Shown: positions 12,501-24,500 of the stretch, piece after piece | Position numbering within the stretch: position 1 is the stretch's first letter | Layout of the letters: every line of letters begins with the position of its first letter | Assembly (NCBI GenBank): GCA_021772615.1 | Contig: JAJFLQ010000075.1 | Location: 1-37,304 of the forward strand | Reading direction: 5' to 3' | Length of the DNA: 37,304 nucleotides | Source of the DNA: Verrucomicrobiota bacterium | GTDB lineage: Bacteria > Verrucomicrobiota > Lentisphaeria > JABSQK01 > JAJFLO01 | Program-made: the position numbers and the translations under genes | The notes under the pieces: generated by a model | What the model was told of the DNA's origin: nothing | The model's database searches: none | The model's input: only the letters and a program-made list of their open reading frames with translations

Positions 12501-15500
12501 CGGCGTCAGCGGCGGGGACGACGATTACCTGGTGAGTAGTAAGAAGTCAGAAGTAAGTAGTGGGGCGTACATCTTCCAGTACGTGAATGTTGGTGACTAT
12601 TACATTGAATTCGGGGGGCTTCCCGGACTGGGCCCGACGCTTGCCAACCAAGGCGACGATGCACTCGATTCGGACATCGATTCCGGTTCGGGACGTACTG
12701 CATTATTCTCCCTGGCCTCAGCCGAAGCCAAAGAAAATATTGACGCAGGCTACGTCTTTTTCGACAAATTCTGGGACGGCGGCGGCGACGGCGTGTCGTG
12801 GAGAAACGGCGCCAACTGGAACGACGACACGATGCCGGGGGCCGGCGACGACGTCTGGATCCTGGTGGACGGTGATCTGACGGTCACAATCGACAGCGGC
12901 GCTACGATAAACAGTCTGCGCTCGCAGGCCGATGTAAATGTGACCGGCGGATCACTGACAGTGACCGGCGCATCAGAAATATTTGGCGATTTGACTGTTA
13001 CAGCTGATTCCACGTTGATCGTTACTGGTGTGACAGCGACGCTAAACGTCACCGGAAATTCGAGCATTAGTGGGGCCAACCTTACCGCTAGTGCCGGTGG
13101 TATACTCACCCTGAATTCAGATACCACCTATACCTTGGGGTCAACGAGCCGGATTATCACGGCGACGGGAGTCGGTAGTAAGATTGACTTGAAGGGCCTC
13201 TCGACCATCACCGGAGGAAGCAGCGACTTTGTGTCCTTGCAGTTGCATGCTTTTGATGGCGGTCGGCTTAGTCTCGGAGCGGTAACACGAATCACCGTTC
13301 CGGTCGGTAGCGGCAATGGCGGAAGGGGCATTTCGATAATTGCCGACGGCATGGACAGTGTCATCGATCTTTCATCGCTGACCGACTACTTGTCCGAGGG
13401 CAATTGCTCGAATTCAACGTTCAGCGAATCGACTGGTGGTCGAATATTGGCGGATAGCTTGACCACCGTTTCCGGGGTTGCTCTGATTTCATCGGAAGGC
13501 TTGACCCGATCCTTTCCATCGCTGACGACCTATAGCTATGGTGGATCGGCATGCGCCTCGGATGCAAATCAGTTGACGGCACAAGGGGCCGGAAGTGTAT
13601 TGGATCTTCCGAATTTGACGACTATTACGGGGGGCACGGGCGACTCATCGTTCTTGAAAGTGCACGCTTTGGATGGTGGCCAATTGAATCTCGGTGCCGT
13701 AGCGCAAATCACGGTTCCAGTTGGAAACGGCAACGCCGGCCGGGGAATTTCGATAAAGGCCGATGGGGATGGGAGTGTTATCGATTTGTCGTCGTTAGGA
13801 ATGTTCCATGATAATGGAACAGTTCCTTTGTCCACCCTAATCGCCGGCGATGGCGCAGTCATGGTGAGTATGGGGACAACGACCTTCACGGATGTCGATC
13901 TTACGGTTACAGGCAGTGGAATAATAACCGGAGGCACGTTAGATCTCGACAGCGATTGTAGAGTTTTCGGTGATGGCACAATTGATGGTGATGTGCTGAA
14001 TAAGGGTGACATTCGGCCCGGCGACGGCGGGCCGGGAATATTGCAGATCACCGGCGACTACACCCAGACCGCGTCCGGGGAGCTACAAATCGAGCTCGGC
14101 GGATTGACCGCAGGAACCGAATTCGACCAGTTGATCGTCGATGGTACCGCGACGCTGGACGGTACGCTGGCGGTAACGTTAATCGATTCGTTTCCCGTAA
14201 ATCCAGACGATAGTTTTGAGATCATGACGTTCGCTTCGCGTATTGGAGATTTTTCCACGAAGAATGGCTTGGACGTGGCCGGTGGTCTCGAAACGCTTTA
14301 TAGCGGTAATAACCTGATTTTGCAGGAAGGTGTGGTTAATTCCATCGTTGTAGCTCCGCCGGCCGCCGGTGAACGCTGGACTGTGGGATTGACCCGCTCG
14401 ATTCGTTGGCTGGCTCCGGCGATCGATAACGTCAAGATCGCATTATCCCGGGACGGCGGTGGCAACTTTGACGAGGTCCTCAGTGAGTCAACGCCGGCTG
14501 TTGACGGCGAGTTTGAGTGGGAAGTGGCCGGAATGCCTACCCAAACGGCTGTCATTCAGATCAGCGATGCCGCGGATCCGGGGCTGTTTGGACAGTCTGG
14601 TACCTTTGAAGTCGTCGGTTCGGGCCCTGTTATCTACGTCGACTGGCAGGCGGGCGGCAGCAACTCCGGTGATTCGTGGAACGACGCCTTCGCGGATCTG
14701 CAGGATGCATTGACGGTGGCGGAAGCGGGAGATCAGATCTGGGTTGCCGCTGGAATCTATCGGCCCGCTTCGCCTGGCGGCGACCGGGAAGATAGTTTCC
14801 AATTGAAAGATGGCGTCGCGATCTATGGCGGCTTCATCGGAAATGAAATCGTCATAGATCAAAGAAATGTTTCCGCCAACGAAACATTTCTTAGCGGTGA
14901 CCTCGATCAGAACGACGAGGACTTCGCAGGCAACGAGGAAAACAGCTACCATGTAGTGGTCGCTACTGATGTCGGAACAACAGCATTACTCGACGGATTG
15001 ACGATCAGCGGTGGGAATGCTGCCGGAACGTCGCCACATGACTGCGGCGGCGGCATTTTTGTTGATGGCGGTGTCGGTGGGGGCGGACCGACGATCTCGC
15101 GATGTAATATCCGAGGAAACACCGCTGAGTTCGGGGCTGGTCTGTACAGCGACGGCGGCGATTACGTCCTAACCGAATCGGTCATTTCGGGGAACATCGC
15201 CGACTTGAACGACGACAATTCCGGCGCGGGCAACGGCGGCGGCGCTTTCCATACCGGCGCCTCCGCGAGCATCAGTCGCTGTGTGTTTGCAAACAACGCC
15301 GGCCGTCGTGGCGGCGCGGTTTTTAATGAATTGGGATCATTGCCCGTTATCGTCAACTGCGTGATCGTTGACAACTCGGCCATCGCTTTCGGGGCAGCAA
15401 TTTATGCGTCCAATAATTCCCATTTCAGTCTCGTAAACAGCACGGTCGTAAATAACACAGGCGGCAATGGCGGCGGGCTCTATAATGCTTCATCCGACCC

Positions 15501-18500
15501 CACCATCGAAAATTGCGTCATCCGCGACGGGATAGGTAACGATATCGCCGCGGAACCCGTTGTGACGCACTGTATCATCGAGGGCTCCGGTGGGAGCGGC
15601 GGCGGGTGGAACATGGATTTCGGTCAGGATGGGGGCGGCAACATCGATGCCGATCCGCTGTTTGTGGACGACACTGATCCTGATGGGCCAAGTGACACCT
15701 TCTTTGCTGCAAATGCCGGCTTTCAGTTGCAATCCGGCAGTCCTGCCATCAATGCGGGGACTGCAGCCAACGCCCCCTCCGACGACATTGCCGGTACATC
15801 GCGACCGCAGCCCGCAGGCGGTGCGGTTGATATCGGCGCTTACGAGTTCGCAGGACCACCGGCAGTCGGTGATTTTGTCTGGCACGATCTAAACAGCAAC
15901 GGTGTCCAGGACGACGGTGAGCCGGGCATTGAGCAGGTCGTGGTAACGCTGTACCGGCCCGGCGCCGATGGCGTTGTCGGCGGCAACGATGATGTCATGG
16001 CCGGTGAGCAGTCGACCGGAATCGGTGGGGACTATCAATTTACCGATCTGGATCCCGGGGACTACTACATTGAAGTGGCGTCACCCAACGGATTCTTCCC
16101 GACACGCTCTGATGTGGGCGGCAACGATTCGCTGGATTCCGACGCCGATCGGATAACCGGTCGCACATCATTGTTCGCGCTATCCGGTGGTGAATCCAAT
16201 CGCAGCGTCGATATCGGCCTGGTTGAAGCCGGTTCGGTTGCGGGGGTACAGAGAATCAACGATATCGAAGGGGGTTTTACCGGAGCGAATATCCTTGACG
16301 GCGGCAGAGTTACCGGGATCGGCGACATCGATGGCGACGGAGTAGGCGATATAGCCGTTGGCGCAAGCAGGCTCGACGGATCGCGTGGCGCTGTCTGGAT
16401 TTTGTTTATGAATCCCGACGGTACAGTCAAAGGACAGCAGATCATTTTGCGAACCGATGGCGGTATGCCGATGCCTGCGTTCTTTGGGAGCGGCGTTGCG
16501 TCACTCGGCGATCTCGACGGCGACGGGGTGAATGATATTGCCGTCGGCGCGCACGACGACGCCGATGACACGAGCCTTCCGGGTGCAGTATGGGTCCTTT
16601 TCCTCAACGATGATGGCACGGTTAAGGCCGAGCAGAAGATCACAAGCGGGATCGGCGGCTTCGTCGGCCCGTTGAGCGATGACGACGATTTCGGCCACGA
16701 CGTCGACGCCATTGGCGATCTCGATGGGGACGGCGTTGTTGATCTGCTTGTGGGTGCGTTTAAGGATGATGACGGGGGCAGTGCAGAGAACGGCGCCGTT
16801 TGGATTCTTTTCCTGAACGATGACGGCACTGTCAAATCGGAACAAAAGATAAGCAGAGATGTCGGCAGCCTGGACGATGGAGAAGGGGAAATTCCCGGAC
16901 CATTATTCGGCACCTCGGTAGCTAACCTTGGCGACCTCGACGGTGATGGGGTTACCGACATAGCGGTTGGCGCCACGACTGGCGACGGCGAGGTGTGGAT
17001 ATTGTTCTTGAACGCAAACGGCACGGTCAAATCAAAACAGAAGATCACGGAGAATGTCGGTGGTTTTACCGGCGACCTGGATGCATTTGACCAGTTTGGC
17101 TGGAGCCTGGGCAACGTTGGCGATCTGGATGGCGACGGTATCAGCGATCTCGCCGTTGGTGCGCGGCGTGACGATGATGGCGGCGACGGTGGTGACGACG
17201 ATCGGGGGGCTGTCTGGATTCTCTTTCTCAACGCAAACGGCACCGTAAAGGCGCATCAGAAAATTTCATCGCTCGCAGGCCGATTCACCGAAGCCGGCGG
17301 CGTGCTGAATGATGGTGATTTTTTCAACGCTGCCGGTGTGATTGACGATCTGGACGGCGACGGGGTCAGGGAGCTGGCGGTCGGTGCATCAGGCGACGGC
17401 GACGGTTTCGGTGCGGTGTGGATCCTGTTCATGAATGGCGGGCCGCCGGCATCTGTCGGCGACTTTGTCTGGTTCGATATCGACGGAAACGGCATTCAGG
17501 ATGCGGGTGAGCCGGGTATTCCAAATGTTCTGGTGAATCTGTATCAGCCGGGCGTTGACGGCGTGGTCGGCGGAGGTGATGATTTCCTCGTAAGATCCAT
17601 CGTTACGGACGCCGACGGGTTTTATGCGTTCACTGACGTGAATATTGGGGACTATTTCGTCGGGATTGATCTGCCGACCGGGTTTTCCGTATCTTCACAA
17701 TTCGAGGGAAATGATGATGCATCGGATAACGATCTGAATCCATCCGGAGTCAGTAATCTTTTTTCATTGAGTTCTGGTGAAAGCAATGAAAAAATAGACG
17801 CCGGTATCCAGATCCAAATCGATGTCACAAAGCCCGCCGCCGGCCTCGTTCGCTGGTTCACCGGCAGGTCGGTTGCTATTGCGTGGACGGCGCCCGACCA
17901 AACAAACAGCGTCGCTATAGAACTATCACGTGACGGCGGTGTAAGCTGGGAGGTACTGGCGGAATCGGTTGATGCGCAGTCCGGGGTATTTAACTGGACC
18001 GTAGTCGGACCGATGTCGACCAATGTATGTGTGCGTATCCTGGATGAGGACGATCTGCTGATCGACGGGATGTCTGAATCCGAGCTTAAGATTCTTGAGC
18101 CGGACTTCCCGTACGATGCCAAGCTTGTGTTCACATCTGAGCGCGCCGTCGACGAAATGCCCGGCAGCGATCTGTTTGTGATGAATGCTGATGGTTCGAA
18201 TGTTCAGAGGTTGACGACGAGCAACGCATTCAACGATAGCGCTGCCTGGTCGCCGGATGGTTCGAAGATTGCCTTTCACACGTTCATCGATGGTGACGAG
18301 GAAATCTACCTCGTGGATGCAGATGGTGGGAATCTGGTCAATCTTACAAACAACATCGCTAGTGACATCGCGCCATCCTGGTCGCCCGATGGATCGAGGC
18401 TGACGTTTACGTCGTCAAGGGACGGCGATCCTGACGTGTTCACAATGACGCCGGCAGGGTTGGACCTGCTGAATCTCACCAACGACAACCCGGGTACAGA

Positions 18501-21500
18501 CGGCGGCGATGTCAGCCGGTGGTCGCCGGACGGAAGCCGTATCGTTTTCGACTCTGTCGTTGGAGGCGGCTTCTCCGATATCTGGACGATGGATCCTGAT
18601 GGTGGAAATAAGGTCCAGCTGACATCCCTGACAGGCAATGAATTTGGGGGCAGTTGGTCGCCGGACGGCCAACGCGTCGCGTGGTTCGGTCAGTCGACCG
18701 GTGATATTTACACGATTGGCGTAGATGGCAGCGATCTGGAAAATGTAACGAACAGTAATCACAGTGACGTTGCGCCTGCGTGGTCGCCTGACGGGCGATT
18801 GATCGCATTCCATTCCGATCGCACTGGCGATGACGAGATCTTTTTGATGCGCCCGAATGGTTTGGATCCGTTACGCCTTACATTTAGCTTTGGATTCGAC
18901 GGCCGGGTTGATTGGCTGCCCAGTTCTGTACAACTCGTGACGCCCAACGGCGGTGAGGTTTGGGGGCGTGGGAGCACACGCGAGATTCAGTGGACGGCGA
19001 ATAATCTTCAAGGCGCCTCCTTCATGATCGCGCTGGAATACACGACCGACGGCGAAAATTGGATATTGATCGCGGAAAACCTGCAGAATACGGGTGTATT
19101 CGATTGGACCGTTCCCGACACGGTTGCGGCAATCGTCGACATCCGGGTCACGGCTACCGACGGTTTTGGGCATAGCTTATCCGATATCTCGGACGCGACA
19201 TTCGCGATCGACACGCCGAGTATCACACTGACAGGCCCGCCGGTCAACGACCTGTGGCGCATAGGCACGACGAAAGCCGTGACCTGGACATCGTTCGCTG
19301 TCGAGAATGTGCGGATCGAGTTATCGCGTGACTTGGGAGAAACCTGGGAAGAATTGACGCCGTCGACACCGGCCGATAGCGGAGAATTTGACTGGATCGT
19401 GACGGGGGCGGATACGACTCAGGCATTATTCCGGATAACCGACGCAGACGGCAGTGGTGCGCGTGATGTGTCGTTCTGCTTCGACGCGCTCGGTGATTTA
19501 CCGGGTGGGGCGTTTATCAGTCGCGCGTTCGGCGTGTCCAGTGACGGTTCTGTTGTGGTAGGTGAAAGTGATTCCGCAGACTCTACCGGTACTGATCCCG
19601 AGGCGTTCCGATGGGATAACGGTACGATGATACCTCTGGGTGATCTGCCGGGTGGGGATTTCGTGAGCGGCGCAAGAGCCGTCTCCGCCGACGGGGCGTT
19701 CATCGTAGGGCAGGGCAGAACCACGGATAATGGCACGTTGGGTTTTCGCTGGGAGAATGATCAGATGACTGGAATCCCACGATTCGATCCGGCCGACTGG
19801 AATGCCGGCGCTGCAGATATTTCGGCAGATGGTAGGATCGTGGTTGGCAGCAGTCACGGCGGGGACTCGATTCCTGTGTACAAGGGATACCGGTGGGAAA
19901 ATGGCCAGCTTACCGATATTGGAAGACTTCCGGGAACAGGCAACGGCGAAGAGGTGAGCGTTCTTGCGTTATCTGGAGATGGAAGGGTCGTCGTTGGAGG
20001 TAGCGGCGGTAACGGTCAGGGCGGCGAAGCATTTCGTTGGACCGTCACTGAAAACATGATCGGATTGAACACTGACGGCAGCCCGATCTTTCCAACTTTG
20101 GCCACAGGTACGAATTGGGACGGATCCGTCATTGTGGGCTTTGGCGTTTCTGATTTTGACAGGGAAGCGTTTGTGTGGGATTCCGGGATGCTGTGGCGGC
20201 TCGGAGATTTGCCTGGAGGAGATTTGGAAAGCGAAGCGAGAGCTGTTTCAGCTGACGGGAAAACGGTCGTTGGATGGAGTGAAACGGATGCGGGTGACCA
20301 GCCTTTTATTTGGGATCCCTCGGAGGGGATTCGAAGTCTTCGTGATCTTGTCGAAAACGGTATCGGCGCGGATATCGGCGTTTGGGGAGAAATGCTCGCG
20401 TATGATATCTCGGACGATGGCAGTACGATCGTCGGATACGGCGCCAATTCTGAAGGCGATACCGAAGCATTCCGAGCCCAGTTCAAGCGATTCACAATTT
20501 CTGCCGAGACCATCATCATTTATGTCAACGATGACGCAGGCACCGGCGGGGACGGCCTGTCGTGGGACTCTGCGTTCAATGATTTGCAGGATGCGCTGGC
20601 GTTCGCGTTATCTGGGGATGAAATCTGGGTGGCCGATGGAATCTATCGGCCCGCTTCGCCGGGCGGCTCGCGGACCGATATCTTCCAGTTGAAAGATGGG
20701 GTTTCCGTCTATGGAGGGTTTGCAGGCGGTGAGACGGATATCACCCAACGCGAACTGTCGCTCCCGCTTAGCGGGACCTCCCATTTTCTGCATGAGACCG
20801 TGCTGAGCGGTGACCTGAATGGCGATGATGTTTCCGGAGGCGATAACTCGGAGAACTCCCGCCACGTCGTGGTCATGAGCAATATCGGTAGTGCGACAGT
20901 GCTCGACGGGGTGACGATTACGGGCGGAAATGCAGACGGGGATCCCGGCGATGATGCGTCGGGTGGCGGCATCCTCGTGGTATTGGGCGCCGTACACATC
21001 CAGAATTGTTTGATCATGGGGAACGTCGCCGATAACGGCGGTGGTGTGTATATGCGGAACAACGCGACTCCAACATTCACGAACTGCGTGATTGCGGAGA
21101 ATCACGCAGGTTTCGGTGGCGGTCTGTATGCCATCGGCTCAGCTAACCCGGCGTTGCACAATTGCGTTGTTGTGAATAATACCGCGACGGACGATGGCGG
21201 AGGCATATACGCCTTCAGCGCCGCGGACGTTTACAACTCTGTGATCTACGGCAATGCTGCAACGACTGGAGGGGGCATGTATGGGGTGATCCCGTCGCAG
21301 ATCACAAATTCGGTGATCCGTGGGAACTCGGCTTCCGGAACGAGTCCGCAATTCCATGACGAAGCGGGTGGCGAAAACCCGACGTTTACGCATTCTAATA
21401 TTGAGGGATCAAACGGCAGTGGGCTCGGGTGGACGGCGGCACTCGGCCATGACGGCGGCGGCAATATCGATGTGATTTCGCTATTCGTTGATCCCGTTGG

Positions 21501-24500
21501 TGGTGACTTTCGTTTGACCGAATTTTCACCGTGTGTCAATGCGGGCACGAACCGGCCGAATCTGGCAGTAACAGATTTCGACGGGAATCCGCGAATTCGC
21601 GGCGGCCTGGTTGATATCGGCGCATTCGAGCTGCCCGTTGGCGATCCGCTCGGGGATATCATTGTGGCATCGCATGAACTGAGCGCAGCCGACGTTCGCG
21701 TGTTCGCTACTGCCACCGCAACGCTGGATACCATGTTCCAACTTGGCAGCGACGCTAGCCGCGTTGTCGCGATCGCGAGAAAATCTGATGCCGCCTTTCT
21801 CACCAACAATTTCAAAACCCATCTCAATGTGGTCGGCGGCGATGATTTTTCGGTGTTCGATACATACGCGGTGGATACCGGCCACTCGAGAGGGATCTGC
21901 ATCGATTCGGAGAGCAATATCTGGGTGAGTCATCATGCCGATAGTCAGGTACGTAAACTCGACGGTGACGGCAATCTGATCGGCGGTCCGTTTGGTGTCG
22001 GCACGAACCCGATCGGTCTGGCGGCAACGTACCGCGGCGATGTCTGGGTGGCGAATGAAGGGGACGACACCGTCCTGAAGCTCGATCCGACGGGCACTGT
22101 TGTCGCCGGACCGATTGCGGTCGGCGACCAGCCGCAGTATCTCGCGCTCGACCACTCCGGCAACCTCTGGGTCACCAATTTCGGCGATGACACGGTAAGC
22201 CGGCTGGACGTCGACGGCATGCCTTTTGGCACATTCGATACGGGTGGTGGACCGACCGGCATCTGCGTGGACTTGTACGGAAATATCTGGATCAGCAACA
22301 CAAACAGCAACACGGTAACGAAACTCGACGCCGACGGCACAATGCTGCTCGACGGCCCCGTCGCGGTGGGCAGTGCGCCGAGGGGGATAGCCGCAGACGA
22401 GTTCGGGTTTGTCTGGGTGGTCTGCAGTGGGGATAGCACGATATATCGTCTGGATCAGGACGGAACTCAGTTCCCGATCGGCGGGCTGCCCGTCGGGCAG
22501 ACGCCGCAGTCGTTCGGCGACCTCGGTGGGCTGGTCTACGAGACCACTGTGCGGGATTTCAGCGCGCCATCGGCCGCGGGCACACCCGATGCCGGCACGA
22601 CGCTCACGAGTGCAGGTTCGTTGACGTTCGGCTGGACCGCGGCGGTGGATGCCGAAAGCGGTGTGGTCGACTACGAAATCGAGATCACGACAATCTCGCC
22701 GGGTGGTTCGGAGGTAATGAGTTCGACCACCGACGGTGGAACGACGTTTGAGGTCAGCACCGAACACGGGGCGACATACTCGGCTCGCGTGCGCGCCCTG
22801 AACCGCTCCGGGATCTTCGGGCCTTGGTCGGCAGGCAGTGCTGAGGTCATCGTGGACACCATGGGGCCGACCGTGGCGTCGCGAAACCCGGAGGCCGACT
22901 GCGATGCAGGTCCCTTGTTTTTCATCGCAATCAATCTTACCGACGATCGCGGAATTGACGCGGTTGATGAGGCTGCATCGACTGCCTCGGGGAATCTCAT
23001 GGTATTTCGTGACGGCGTCGAGTTGATTCGCGACGAGGACTGGGAGCTGGATGCAGATTCGGCTGGCAACGACGGCGCGTTCGTTGTCCTGATCACGTCC
23101 GTTGCCCCCGGCGTGCATGAGGTGAGGTTCACCGCCGTTGATGACGCCGGCGCCGAAAATCCGATCGTCGAACAGGTTGAAAGCGATAATATGGCCGACC
23201 CCGTGGTCGAGGAGGTCTCGAGTCCGGATGCCGACGGCGTCTATGGCGAGGGCGACACGATTGACATTCATGTAATGTTCAGCGAGGTGGTTGTCGTCGA
23301 GGGTGTGCCGCAGCTGGAGCTGAATACCAGCGTTGGCGGCACTGCCGTCGATTACGTCAGCGGCTCTCGGACGAACACCCTGGTTTTTCGCTACACGGTA
23401 GCGTTCGGCCACGATGCACCGGATCTCGATGCTGTCGCGAACGATTCGTTGTCGGCCGGCATGAGCATCGCCGACCTTTGCGGCAACGATGCTGATCTCA
23501 CATTGCCGGACCCCGATACAGAAGGTTCGCTGGGATTCGACCACGACATCGAGGTGCGGACGACCGGACTGATTCGATTTGTGGACCGCAGCGTTGTCGT
23601 TTCAGGAGACGGACTCACCTGGCAGTCGGCGTTCACCAACCTGGAAGCCGCGTTTGCCGCTGCGAATCCCGGGGACCAGGTATGGGTGGCTCAGGGTACC
23701 TACCTGCCGACGGCCGGCGGGACAGGACGTGATGCGAAATTTACCATTCCCGCCGATCTCGTCGTTTACGGCGGCTTCAGTGGAAGTGAAACCGCAGTAA
23801 ATCAACGAAATGTTTCGGGCAACGAAACATTTCTGAGCGGTGATATAGATGAAAACGATCACCTCGACGATACGGCCGGGAACGCGTTCCATGTCGTCTC
23901 GTTTGAAGCGGGCGCCGACGCCGGCACGGTGCTCGACGGTTTTCACATCACTGGTGGCAACGCCGACGGCGACGCGGCCGACAACAGCGGCGGCGGAATG
24001 CACATCGACGGGGCGAGCCCGACGATTCGGAACTGTGTGATTCTGGCGAACCAGGCAAACGCGGCCGCCGGCGTTGCTGTTCTTTCGGGATCGCCGACGC
24101 TCGAAAACACGTTCGTAATTGGCAACGACGCTGCGGACGGCGCCGGCGGACTCTGGACGACCGGTGCCGGCGCGATGACCGTCGTCAATTGCGTGATTGC
24201 CGACAACACCTCCGGCGCCGGTGGCGCGGGGGCAATCGAAGTGGACGTGACAATGTTGACGGTCACGAACGCCACGATTGCCGGCAATACGACAACCGGC
24301 GCCGGTGGCGGTGTGGTCGTCCGCGGTGTTTCGACAGTCGATATGTTCAACACCATCGTCTCGGGGAATACCGATGGCAACGGCAGCGGCGCGGATGATC
24401 AGATCGTGGATGTCGACGGAAACGCCACGGTTTCCGTTGCCGATTCGATGGTTCAGGGCGGTTTCTCCGGCGTGCGGGTGATTTCCGATGTCCCCGCGTT

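Noticed and set aside
21526..23544. 672-codon open frame on the minus strand
   Set aside because: It is antisense to the Vgb/Fn3 region of the giant protein, shows no domain, signal or ribosome site, and its composition is that of the complement of an Asp/Gly-rich gene.
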